Positions 41,692 to 49,806 of a stretch of DNA of 64,000 bases are shown piece by piece. The notes beneath the pieces are model-generated. The model did no database searches and was not told the DNA's origin. It saw nothing but the letters and a program-made list of their open reading frames with translations. Position 1 is the first letter of the stretch, and the number at the start of each line of letters is the position of its first letter. A program made the translations under genes and the position numbers. Source of the stretch: Mucilaginibacter sp. CSA2-8R (lineage in GTDB: Bacteria; Bacteroidota; Bacteroidia; Sphingobacteriales; Sphingobacteriaceae); assembly GCF_038806765.1 (NCBI RefSeq), contig NZ_CP152389.1:2294001-2358000 (forward strand). Reading direction: 5' to 3'.

Positions 41692-44013
41692 TCAATTCAG
41701 CATATTAATAACATCGGCTTTCCGCGCTTCGGGCCATACTTTTAAGTTAGTAAGTTCACCATTTTTTACAGTGGCCTCTACCGTAGTTTGATAAGGTGCG
41801 TGCAGTTTGAAATGTACATCCCAGGTTTTAGGCCAAGCGGGGAGCAGGTATATTTTTTTGCCATCGGTTTGCAGCAGCATTTCCTGCAAGCCAATCATGC
41901 CGGAACCGCCCCAGTTATGGTCGGGCGTCCAGTCAAAGCCCGGTCCCCAAAAGGCTGGAAATTTACGGCCGGAATCTTTCAGCTTGATGAGTGTCAGTTT
42001 AGCTGCCTCATCAGTTAAACCTAAACGGGCTGCAAAAATATTATCCTGTTTCCAGCCAATGCCACTTCTAAATTTTATAGCCAGTGTATCGTATTTCCAG
42101 GTGTTTTTAGCAATGTCTAAATCCGGTTTGCCAATACCGTAAATACCCCAAGGAAAAACGGGGTAAAGCTGCATGTTCTCGGTGTTGTTTACGCGTTCCC
42201 ATACCTGGGCGGGCGCAATGGTTTTATGACCATCAAATTCTCTGTAGCTGATGGGAGGGATGCGTTTCAACATCAGTTCCCAATCTCTTCTTTTTTCAAC
42301 TGTAAGATAGTCCGATGGCAATTGCAGTAAATGAGTTAATACCATTTGCAAGGCCGCAATGGTTGAGTTGGCATTATAAGCCATCTTAAACGTTTCGCCT
42401 GCCGAGCCGGGATAAAGTACCAAGTGTCCCGTACCGTCAAACGCTTTGCTGCCGCGGCTACGGGCCATGTACTGGTAATGCTCATTAAAAAAAGTAAGGC
42501 AGCTTTCAATAAATGGGATGTATGGTTTTATGTCATGGCCGGCATAATCGCGGGTTTGCAGCATCATGTCGCAAAACTCCAGTACAGTATCCCACTCGTA
42601 CTCCAGCCATGCATTGTACTCCATGCCTTTGTCAAAACCTACAGGGCGTTTCCAGCCGTATTCAGTGGCATTGGGTAAACCAAAGTTTTCTAACTGTTCG
42701 GTAAAACTCGCACCAGGATGGTTCCAGTAGGTTTGGGTACGCAGCTCGGCGTTACGCAGGATGTTCAAATAAAAGTCGAACGCCGGTTTCATCAATTCCC
42801 AGTCGCCGCTTTTCAGCATTGGCCAGTAAACTAGGCGCTGGTTTTGGGCCGTCATCAATCCGCCGCCCCAGTTTCTAAAATCGGGTGTGAACTTAGCGGT
42901 ACTGTCGGTGTATTGGGGGTCGTAAGTAAACAAGCCGCCATTAAATTTGGTAGGAGAGTTTCCAAACGCGTTGCAGCCCAACATATACCTGAACAGTTGA
43001 TAACTACGTCCTACCTGCCAGGGTTCTGTATGAGCTTTATCTGCGTTGATGAATATGTAGCTGCGGTTCCAGTAGCTTTTCCACCAGTTTTGGGTAGCTT
43101 TTTCGGCTGTATTGGCGTTTTGTTTAGCTTCAGCAATAAGCTGTTCAAGGTTTTTTTGCCACTGATTGATATCTGGTGTCTGCTCCGTGTGTAGGTAAAC
43201 CTCAATGCGCTGCTTCCGGGTGGCCGTTTTGCTTTGCAGCCTCCAGCCTTTAAACGGTGTGGATGCATACGTACCATCGGTTGTACCTGCTGCCACCATA
43301 TGGGTGCCTGTCATCACGCCGCCGAAGGCTAATCGTTTCAACGGATTAAAAAGCTGACCTTTAATAGCGTTTAAGCCTTCGTGTGTAACGGTAGCATCAA
43401 ATATTGTACTGTCCTGGTTATGATGGCAAAATACTACGCCGTTGTTTTTTAAAGCAACCAGATCTTTCTTGGTTTTGATGTCCGGCCGGTTAGCCCATTT
43501 CCAAGAACCCTGGTTATTCTCACGGCTTTTAGTCGGGCGGTCGGCAAAGCGCCAGTTTTCGTAAATAGCTTCGGTTTTAATCGACCGGCTGCTGTTTACT
43601 TCAACATGTACCACTGGCTTAAACACATCTACCCAAATCCTCACATTTGCTTTAACGCCCTGGTGATTAGCCTGAATAATTACTGCGCCTGTTTTTAATG
43701 AAAGCTGCTGTTTAAATTCACGGCCTTCAAAGAGATTTGGGAATAACTTAAGTCGCACCCGGCCAAGTTTCAGCAAACTGTTATTTTCATCAAACGTGCC
43801 GCTTCTGGCTATGTAAAATAGTATGTCGCCTTTTTCCACCCAAACGTTAAGCCCTACATTGCCGCCACCGCAAGGCATGGACTCTCCCGAGTTTTGGCTT
43901 TGGGTAGTCCACGTAATCTTGTTTTGCTCAAGTTCGGCAGGTTGCGCTCGTAATTGCAACACGGACAAGAGCAGCAGGGTGGCTAAGGTGATGAAGGTGA
44001 TTTTTTTGTCCAT
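41692..44013 (-). CDS. Secreted DUF5703 protein, GH65/GH95-like (alpha/alpha)6 barrel, function unknown
   Basis: The protein has 773 residues with a signal peptide (QLRA|QPAE). An N-terminal beta-sandwich (ESMPCGGGNVGLNVWVEKGD, FYIARSGTFDENNSLLKLGR) precedes a helical barrel with QLFRYMLGCNAFGNSPTKFNGG, NHPGASFTEQLENFGLPNATEYGW, LVLYPGSAGETFKMAYN and FWGPGFDWTPDHNWGGSGMI. This matches what I recall as DUF5703, a family near GH95 and GH65 in design, with no activity known to me. Candidate carboxylates are Glu in FTEQLE and NATEYGW and Asp in DWTPDHN. The start overlaps the stop of the upstream esterase by one base, so it belongs to the araC-esterase-DUF5703 operon facing the main cluster. Confidence 0.75.
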   Translation of the reverse strand: MDKKITFITLATLLLLSVLQLRAQPAELEQNKITWTTQSQNSGESMPCGGGNVGLNVWVEKGDILFYIARSGTFDENNSLLKLGRVRLKLFPNLFEGREFKQQLSLKTGAVIIQANHQGVKANVRIWVDVFKPVVHVEVNSSRSIKTEAIYENWRFADRPTKSRENNQGSWKWANRPDIKTKKDLVALKNNGVVFCHHNQDSTIFDATVTHEGLNAIKGQLFNPLKRLAFGGVMTGTHMVAAGTTDGTYASTPFKGWRLQSKTATRKQRIEVYLHTEQTPDINQWQKNLEQLIAEAKQNANTAEKATQNWWKSYWNRSYIFINADKAHTEPWQVGRSYQLFRYMLGCNAFGNSPTKFNGGLFTYDPQYTDSTAKFTPDFRNWGGGLMTAQNQRLVYWPMLKSGDWELMKPAFDFYLNILRNAELRTQTYWNHPGASFTEQLENFGLPNATEYGWKRPVGFDKGMEYNAWLEYEWDTVLEFCDMMLQTRDYAGHDIKPYIPFIESCLTFFNEHYQYMARSRGSKAFDGTGHLVLYPGSAGETFKMAYNANSTIAALQMVLTHLLQLPSDYLTVEKRRDWELMLKRIPPISYREFDGHKTIAPAQVWERVNNTENMQLYPVFPWGIYGIGKPDLDIAKNTWKYDTLAIKFRSGIGWKQDNIFAARLGLTDEAAKLTLIKLKDSGRKFPAFWGPGFDWTPDHNWGGSGMIGLQEMLLQTDGKKIYLLPAWPKTWDVHFKLHAPYQTTVEATVKNGELTNLKVWPEARKADVINMLN

Positions 44014-45437
44014 TACCAGTTATCGGTTCTGAAGGAGGATACCGGCAGCCCGTCCGTTCCATACAATTCACCTACAACAAAGTCGCGGAAGGCGTATCGC
44101 ACCGCTGCCGGCTTTTTTACTTGCGGAGCAGAAACGGTTACAGAACTGCCGTTAATTACCGCCTTGGCCGGGTAAAATTTCTGGTCGTCGCCGGCAATCT
44201 CAAACTGCGTTAAGGGTTTATTGTAGGCAGTTATACCATTAGCGGCATTGACAAATTTTAGTACGGCAGCGGTATCTTTAACCGTTATCGACTCATATTC
44301 CGGGCTGGCAAAGCCAAAACCTTTCATGTCATAGGTTTTTCCTAAAGCCAAATAGGCTAGCCGTGTTCCGCCCGGTTCTTTATGGGCAGGGTGTATGCTG
44401 GCTTGCTCGCCAATATCCATCAGCACTGCCATGGCACTGTTAGGTATTGTTTTTTGAGATTTGCGTTGTGCATCGCGCAAATAAGCCGAATTATATTTGC
44501 CGCCTTTGTAATATGGTGGCAGTTGTGCATATTCGTAAGGTGCTATCTGCGCATAATAAAACGGAAAGTCCCCCTGCTGCCATAAATTGCGCCAACGGCC
44601 CACCAAGGCCGGGAATAGCTTTTCATAACGGTCGGGATTGTCGTAGTTAGATTCGCCTTGATAAAAAATAGCCCCTTTAATGCCATAACCAGCAATAGGG
44701 TGCAACATACCATTGTAAAGCGTGGTAGGGGTACGGCTCACCTGTTTAATGGTGTCATTTTTAGCCGGAATTTTAATCTCCGGAAATTCTTTCAATGTTT
44801 CCGGGTCGAGCCATGCCTCAGCAAACGAGCCACTGTAGCTTACATTAATAAGGCCTATGGGCACGTCCAGCATTTCGTTCAGCAAGCGACCAAAGTAATA
44901 TCCCGTCGCACTAAAATTGCTCACAAACTCTGGGCTTGCCGCATGCCAGTCCGACGGCTTGCTAGTTTCCTGCAACTCTGTTGTTGATGAGCGGGGTACG
45001 GTGTACAACCTAATTCGGTTGTTTTTTGATTTTAAAATAGCTTCGTTCGAGCCCATCAGTGGTTGCCCTTTAAAACCTTTCATAGGCATTTCCATGTTTG
45101 ATTGCCCGCCGCAAATCCAGACTTCACCAATCAGGATGTTGTCAAGCTTTACAAGTTTGCCATCATTAATAGTAACTACATACGGGCCACCGGCTACCGG
45201 CGTGGCTAATTTAGCTTTCCATTTACCCGCCTGGTCAGCCGTGGTCTTGTAAATCTTGCCATTCCAGGAGGTGGTAATTGTGATGTTGGTGCCCGGTTTA
45301 TCCCAACCCCAGATGGGGGCTTGTGATTGCTGCTGTAAAACAGCGTTGCTGGTAAATATGGAGGCCAGCTTTACCTGGGCCGAAGCTGTCATAGCAGCCA
45401 ACGAAAGCAGCGCTAAAAGACCTGTTTTTAATTTCAT
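44013..45437 (-). CDS. Secreted SGNH esterase, sialate O-acetylesterase family (CE20-like), second copy
   Basis: The ATG at 45437 is chosen because it starts a regular signal peptide (MKLKTGLLALLSLAAMTASA|Q); an upstream in-frame ATG at 45485 would add 16 residues ahead of it and abut the AraC stop. The protein has 474 residues. The nucleophile Ser113 lies in GEVWICGGQSNMEMPMKGFKG, the block GAIFYQGESNYDNP follows, and the catalytic His is in SIHPAHKEPGG. A beta-sandwich precedes the esterase domain. Compared with the copy at 13977 it has GGQSNM instead of SGQSNM and a different central part, so it is not a recent duplicate. The acetylated target is not known; the linkage with DUF5703 and the AraC regulator suggests joint action on one side chain. 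Confidence 0.85.
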   Translation of the reverse strand: MKLKTGLLALLSLAAMTASAQVKLASIFTSNAVLQQQSQAPIWGWDKPGTNITITTSWNGKIYKTTADQAGKWKAKLATPVAGGPYVVTINDGKLVKLDNILIGEVWICGGQSNMEMPMKGFKGQPLMGSNEAILKSKNNRIRLYTVPRSSTTELQETSKPSDWHAASPEFVSNFSATGYYFGRLLNEMLDVPIGLINVSYSGSFAEAWLDPETLKEFPEIKIPAKNDTIKQVSRTPTTLYNGMLHPIAGYGIKGAIFYQGESNYDNPDRYEKLFPALVGRWRNLWQQGDFPFYYAQIAPYEYAQLPPYYKGGKYNSAYLRDAQRKSQKTIPNSAMAVLMDIGEQASIHPAHKEPGGTRLAYLALGKTYDMKGFGFASPEYESITVKDTAAVLKFVNAANGITAYNKPLTQFEIAGDDQKFYPAKAVINGSSVTVSAPQVKKPAAVRYAFRDFVVGELYGTDGLPVSSFRTDNW

Positions 45438-45485
45438 GAAAAAGCTGTGATTGTTGTAGATGATTATCGGCTTTATGCGGCACAT

Positions 45486-46358
45486 TTAATTTTTCAAATA
45501 TCTGCGTTTGTACTCGGCCGGGGTTACACCCTTTACTTTCTTAAAGTGACGGTAAAAGTTGGATACGTTATGAAAGCCACACTCAAAGCAAATAACCTCG
45601 GTGATCAGTTTGTTTTCTACCAAAAAGCGGCAGGCGTGACTAATGCGTATCTCGATCAAAAAATCGTAATACGTTTTATTAGTCATCAGTTTAAAATAGC
45701 GGCAAAACGAGGTCACGCTTAAATTGCTCAAAGCGGATATCTCTTTTAAGGTAATATCGCGTTTGTAGTTCGACAGCGTGTAAGTGTAAATATGGCTCAA
45801 CCGGGCGTCGTCCATTTCGCTCGGTTGCTGGAAAGCGTTGAGGTTGTTGACGATGGGCTTATATTCATTGCTTTCGGCCATGGTTTTGAGTATCGACAGC
45901 ATAACAATCAAGCGGTCTAAGCTTCCGGCATTGACGCCTCCCTTCATCAGTTCGATTACTTTATCTTTTGTCTGGCCATAAAATATCATTCCGCTTTTGG
46001 CACGCTCGTAAAGCTTGTTAATCAAAAACGCCTCCGGTAGTTGCAAAATATCTTTACCCAGGCAGGTAGGCAAAAATTGGAAAACTATAGCTTCAATATT
46101 TAAACCGCTATTTTGCTGATAGTACTCCTCGCGGCATCGCCAGGCGTGCGGCAGGTTTTGGCCAAGTAATATCAACTCGCCAGATGAAAAGTTACCTATA
46201 TTATCGCCGATAAAACGTACGCCTTCGCCTTTAATGTTATAATGCAGCTCAAGTTCAGGATGATAATGCCAGATATTGCCAAAATTGGGCTTAACATCAT
46301 GCCTGATGCTAAAAGAGGACTCAGACTCTCCAGATAATTTACGATAAATGGGCTTCAT
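45486..46358 (-). CDS. AraC-family transcriptional regulator with cupin sensor domain
   Basis: The protein has 290 residues. The N-terminal ~150 residues form a cupin-like ligand domain (IWHYHPELELHYNIKGEGVR, GDNIGNFSSGELILLGQNLPH). The C-terminal ~100 residues carry two helix-turn-helix units: ITLKEISALSNLSVTSFCRYF and VICFECGFHNVSNFYRHFKKVKG, ending TPAEYKRRY. It is transcribed away from the acid-sugar catabolic operon at 46645 and leads its own operon with an esterase and DUF5703. Family knowledge: such regulators bind a small sugar or acid and activate nearby operons. The divergent layout and a palindrome in the shared intergenic region suggest that it controls both directions. Confidence 0.88.
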   Translation of the reverse strand: MKPIYRKLSGESESSFSIRHDVKPNFGNIWHYHPELELHYNIKGEGVRFIGDNIGNFSSGELILLGQNLPHAWRCREEYYQQNSGLNIEAIVFQFLPTCLGKDILQLPEAFLINKLYERAKSGMIFYGQTKDKVIELMKGGVNAGSLDRLIVMLSILKTMAESNEYKPIVNNLNAFQQPSEMDDARLSHIYTYTLSNYKRDITLKEISALSNLSVTSFCRYFKLMTNKTYYDFLIEIRISHACRFLVENKLITEVICFECGFHNVSNFYRHFKKVKGVTPAEYKRRYLKN

Positions 46359-46434
46359 AGACCTGAAAGCTTATAATTAGTATTTGAAGATAGCAAATGA
46401 ACGTAAAAGTGTAAAATATATTCCTCTTTTACAG

Positions 46435-46465
46435 TAACATTTTAGATAACATGGTAACATGTTAT
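46435..46465. promoter_or_regulatory. Candidate AraC operator in divergent intergenic region
   Basis: Within the 286-base gap between the regulator and the Fe-alcohol dehydrogenase lies a perfect palindrome of two 8-base arms, ATAACATG and CATGTTAT, around a GTAA spacer (46446-46465). TAACAT also occurs as three direct copies at 46435, 46447 and 46455, spaced 12 and 8 bases. The rest of the gap is AT-rich with no gene that I would support. Confidence 0.45.
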
Positions 46466-46509
46466 AATTTATGGAAAAAATGCTATAAGCAATTAGATGG
46501 CAATTGCTA

Positions 46510-46517
46510 TAGTTTTG
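46510..46517 (+). promoter_or_regulatory. Candidate -7 promoter element for acid-sugar operon
   Basis: TAGTTTTG fits the Bacteroidota TAnnTTTG consensus, 45 bases downstream of the palindrome and 128 bases before the dehydrogenase ATG. A TTG -33 box at the expected distance is not evident, as would suit an activator-dependent promoter. Confidence 0.3.
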
Positions 46518-46644
46518 TGAGTATATACCTGCTGTTAAACCACCAGTAATAAATACATTAAGATTTTTTGCGGTTGCACAAGGCAACTGGCTTTCGCTAA
46601 TAGGCAAAGCCGGCCAAATAAACAGGTAATGCCTTATTAATTAA

Positions 46645-47790
46645 ATGCAGAATTTAAAAATACATTTTCCGGGTAAGCTTATTTTCGGCAGCGGTGTACT
46701 TTCCGGTTTAAGCCAAGAAATATCTCAGCTTAATTGTAAAGAGGTGCTGCTGGTTACTATTGAACCATTACTGCCTCAACTGGAAACACTCATCTATCAG
46801 CTTAAAGAAAAAGGTTTGGGTGTTACTGTTGATACCAGCATTGTACAAGAACCAAGCTTTTCTGATTTTGAAAAGCTTATCAACAAATACAAAATAACTG
46901 AACCCGATGTAGTAGTGGGTATTGGCGGCGGCAGTGTGCTGGATATTGCCAAACTGATAGCTGCGCAGGTGGATAATACACAAACCTTACAGGAAATTGT
47001 AGGCAATGGTTTATTGAAGCAACGTAACAAAAAATTAATTTGTTTGCCAGCCACCGCAGGTACCGGCAGTGAGGTATCGCCCAACGCTATTTTAGTTGAT
47101 GATACCGATAATCAAAAGAAAGGTATTATTAGTCCGTACCTGGTACCCGATATTGTTTATGTCGATCCGTTATTGACTGCAAGTGTACCTGCCAGTATTA
47201 CAGCCGCTACCGGGCTCGATGCTTTAACACATTGCCTGGAAGCTTACACTAATAAATTTGCTCAACCTTTTATTGATATATATGCTTACGAGGGTATGCG
47301 GCTTATTGCCGCTAACCTGGTACAGGCGGTACAACAGGGCAATGATACCCAGGCACGGACGCACGTAGCTATGGGTAGCCTGTTAGGCGGCTTTTGCTTG
47401 GGGCCGGTTAACACGGCCGCTGTGCATGCGCTGTCTTATCCCTTAGGCAGCATGTTTCATTTAGCGCATGGCTTGTCGAACGCCTTGCTTTTACCTTACG
47501 TGATGGCATTTAACATTCCGGCTGCAACTAAACGCTACGCTGATGTGGCCGTAGCTTTGGGCTGTGCCCGCGAAGGCGATGATTCGGCCACGGCGTTCGC
47601 TGGCGTAGAAAAAATTAAATCGCTGATTAAAGATTGCGGGGTGCCCGATAAGCTGAGTAAGTTAGGTATACCGCCAGAAGCTATCCCGCAAATGGCCGAA
47701 GATGCTTTGAAAATTACTCGCTTATTGAATAACAACCCACGGGAAGTAACTTTAAGCGACGCTATAGCTATTTACGAAGAAGCTTATTAA
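46645..47790 (+). CDS. Iron-containing alcohol dehydrogenase (group III, FucO-like)
   Basis: The protein has 381 residues, is cytoplasmic and has the family's normal length. The nucleotide site is GIGGGSVLD (92-100), with PATAGTGSEVSPNAIL following. The metal ligands are all present: Asp192 and His196 in TGLDALTHCLEA, His261 in AAVHALSYPLG and His275 in LAHGLSNALLLP, equivalent to Asp196/His200/His263/His277 of FucO. Family knowledge: these enzymes interconvert short aldehydes and alcohols with NAD(P)H, e.g. lactaldehyde reductase. As first gene of an operon with an aldolase, an acid-sugar kinase and PdxA2, it is well placed to reduce the aldehyde released by the aldolase. The exact aldehyde is inference. 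Confidence 0.9.
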   Translation: MQNLKIHFPGKLIFGSGVLSGLSQEISQLNCKEVLLVTIEPLLPQLETLIYQLKEKGLGVTVDTSIVQEPSFSDFEKLINKYKITEPDVVVGIGGGSVLDIAKLIAAQVDNTQTLQEIVGNGLLKQRNKKLICLPATAGTGSEVSPNAILVDDTDNQKKGIISPYLVPDIVYVDPLLTASVPASITAATGLDALTHCLEAYTNKFAQPFIDIYAYEGMRLIAANLVQAVQQGNDTQARTHVAMGSLLGGFCLGPVNTAAVHALSYPLGSMFHLAHGLSNALLLPYVMAFNIPAATKRYADVAVALGCAREGDDSATAFAGVEKIKSLIKDCGVPDKLSKLGIPPEAIPQMAEDALKITRLLNNNPREVTLSDAIAIYEEAY

Positions 47791-47832
47791 AGTACAGTCG
47801 GCAGACAAAAGATATAAATGTGAAATTTTTAC

Positions 47833-48771
47833 ATGAAAAACCCTAATAAATTTAAAGGAAATGTTATACCGGTGGTTACTCCGCTAACCGACCGTTATAC
47901 TTTAGATGCAGAGGCGCTTGATAGGATATTTACCAACGTGTATGAAAATAAAGCATCGCCTTTTATTTTAGGTACAACGGGTGAGTCCGCGTCGTTTCCG
48001 GCAGAATTAAAAAACGAGTACATCGAAACTGCAGGCAGGCTTAAGCCTAATGGTGGAGTGCTGTACATGGGCATCTCAAGCAATAGTATTGATGAGTCGG
48101 TAGAGATGGCCAAGCGTAGTTTTGATGCCGGCGCAGATGCTGTAGCGGCTACGCTGCCAACCTACTACTGCTTAACCACGGATGAAATGAGGCGGTATTT
48201 TATAGAGTTGGCCGATCGGGTACAAAACCCATTGATTGTTTACAACATACCCGCAACTACGCATATGTCTATCCCGCTTGATTTGATCGACGAATTGAGC
48301 CATCATGATTATATTATGGGTACTAAAGATTCTGAACGCAGTACAGAACGCTTAGCACAATCGTTAAAGTTGTGGGCATCACGGCCCGATTTCAGTCATT
48401 TTATTGGCTGGGCGGCACAATCGGCCTATGGCTTGTTAAACGGCAGCGATGGTTTAATACCAAGCACTGGTAATGTGGCTCCCGAAATATACTGTAAGTT
48501 ATCCGAAGCCGTAGCCAACAACGACTCTGAAGCAGCTTATTACTATCAGCATCAGTCGGATGTTTTGGGTAACTTATATCAGTCGGGCCGCTCATTAGGG
48601 CAGTCTTTAGCTGCGTTAAAAGCATTGATGCAGGAAGTAGGCTTGTGTCAGCCGTACATGATGTCGCCGCTGCAAAAGCTATCAGACTATGAAACGTCTC
48701 AACTGATTACGGCATTTTACGAATTGTTAGACAAAGAAGGTATTAAACTTAGCAAACTAAACCATGTTTGA
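47833..48771 (+). CDS. DapA/NanA-family class I aldolase or dehydratase, probably for a 2-keto-3-deoxy sugar acid
   Basis: The protein has 312 residues, the usual family size. The pyruvate-binding motif is GTTGES (47-52), the conserved Tyr137 is in VYNIPATTHMS, and the Schiff-base Lys165 is in MGTKDSERS. TLPTYYCLT supplies the second tyrosine region. Family knowledge: the family includes dihydrodipicolinate synthase, N-acetylneuraminate lyase, 2-keto-3-deoxygluconate aldolase and sugar-acid dehydratases; all act on pyruvate or 2-keto acids. The catabolic neighbours and the lack of lysine-biosynthesis genes argue against lysine synthesis. The next gene starts inside its last 8 bases. I infer retro-aldol cleavage of an acidic 3-deoxy-2-ketose to pyruvate plus an aldehyde. 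Confidence 0.85.
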   Translation: MKNPNKFKGNVIPVVTPLTDRYTLDAEALDRIFTNVYENKASPFILGTTGESASFPAELKNEYIETAGRLKPNGGVLYMGISSNSIDESVEMAKRSFDAGADAVAATLPTYYCLTTDEMRRYFIELADRVQNPLIVYNIPATTHMSIPLDLIDELSHHDYIMGTKDSERSTERLAQSLKLWASRPDFSHFIGWAAQSAYGLLNGSDGLIPSTGNVAPEIYCKLSEAVANNDSEAAYYYQHQSDVLGNLYQSGRSLGQSLAALKALMQEVGLCQPYMMSPLQKLSDYETSQLITAFYELLDKEGIKLSKLNHV

Positions 48772-49801
48772 TAAACCCATTATAGGCATCACTATGGGCG
48801 ATCCGGCAAGTATCGGCCCTGAAATTGCCATCAAAGCACTGTTAGACAGAGAGATTTATGACATCTGCAAGCCATTTATTGTAGGCGATGTTAGTGTATT
48901 CAATCATATCATCAGTAAGCTGGGCTTAGTGGCTACTGTCAATAAAATCCAGGATGTGAAAGAAGCCCGGTTTGAGTACGGTAATGTGGATGTTTTTGAC
49001 CTTCATAACGTTGAGCTGGACAAACTGGAATTCGGTGTAGTATCGGCTATGGCAGGTAATGCAGCATTCGAGTCGGTAGTTAAGGTGATTGAACTGGCCA
49101 TGGTAGGGCAAATCGAGGCTACCGTAACTGGTCCGCTCAATAAAAAATCGATGAACGAGGCCGGGCACCATTTTGCGGGGCATACCGAAATTTATGCGCA
49201 ATACACCGGTACAAAAAAATATGCTATGCTGCTGGTTGAAGATAGCATGAAAGTCATACACGTTTCTACACACGTATCCTTACGCCAGGCCTGTGATCTG
49301 GTGAAGACAGACCGGATCATTGAGGTGGTGGAACTGTTGCACAACGGCTTAATCAGCCTGGGCGAAACAAATCTTAAAATCGGAATTGCAGGTTTAAATC
49401 CTCATGCTGGCGACTCGGGATTGTTCGGCACCGAGGATGATGAGGAAATTTTACCTGCAGTGCAAGCGGCTTTAGCCTTAGGATATGATGTGGAAGGGCC
49501 AGTACCTGCAGATACCATGTTCTCTAAGGCAGCCACCGGTTATTACGGTGGCGTGGTAGCCATGTACCACGACCAGGGTCATATTCCGTTTAAATTATCT
49601 GGCTTTAAATGGAACCCCGAGAAAAAGCAGATGGACAGTGTTAAAGGTGTTAACATCACCATGGGACTGCCTATCATTCGCACATCGGTTGACCACGGAA
49701 CCGCGTTTGAGATTGCCGGTAAAGGTATAGCGAGCGAGGATGCAATGGTGCTGGCTATTAAATCGGCCGTGCAACTCGCCAAAAATAAGGTAACTGCCTA
49801 A
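48764..49801 (+). CDS. pdxA: PdxA2-type 4-phospho-four-carbon-acid dehydrogenase (decarboxylating)
   Basis: The protein has 345 residues. PdxA hallmarks are GITMGDPASIGPE at the N-terminus, TGPLNKKSM, GHTEIYAQ and the three metal-binding histidines His170 (HVSTHVSL), His214 (GLNPHAGD) and His269 (MYHDQGHIPFK), then RTSVDHGTAFEIAGKG. Family knowledge: classical PdxA makes a vitamin B6 precursor, whereas PdxA2 copies beside DUF1537 kinases oxidise and decarboxylate D-threonate or D-erythronate 4-phosphate to dihydroxyacetone phosphate. The DUF1537 kinase gene begins 5 bases after this stop, so the catabolic role is favoured. It overlaps the aldolase gene by 8 bases. Confidence 0.88.
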   Translation: MFDKPIIGITMGDPASIGPEIAIKALLDREIYDICKPFIVGDVSVFNHIISKLGLVATVNKIQDVKEARFEYGNVDVFDLHNVELDKLEFGVVSAMAGNAAFESVVKVIELAMVGQIEATVTGPLNKKSMNEAGHHFAGHTEIYAQYTGTKKYAMLLVEDSMKVIHVSTHVSLRQACDLVKTDRIIEVVELLHNGLISLGETNLKIGIAGLNPHAGDSGLFGTEDDEEILPAVQAALALGYDVEGPVPADTMFSKAATGYYGGVVAMYHDQGHIPFKLSGFKWNPEKKQMDSVKGVNITMGLPIIRTSVDHGTAFEIAGKGIASEDAMVLAIKSAVQLAKNKVTA

Positions 49802-49806
49802 CTTTT

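Noticed and set aside
47833..48771. Lysine biosynthesis dihydrodipicolinate synthase
   Set aside because: Catabolic operon context and no other lysine gene; the family's active-site core is shared by all DapA/NanA-type enzymes.
48764..49801. PdxA as a vitamin B6 biosynthesis gene
   Set aside because: It is embedded between an aldolase and a DUF1537 kinase and overlaps or abuts both, which fits the catabolic PdxA2 role; no other B6 gene is nearby.
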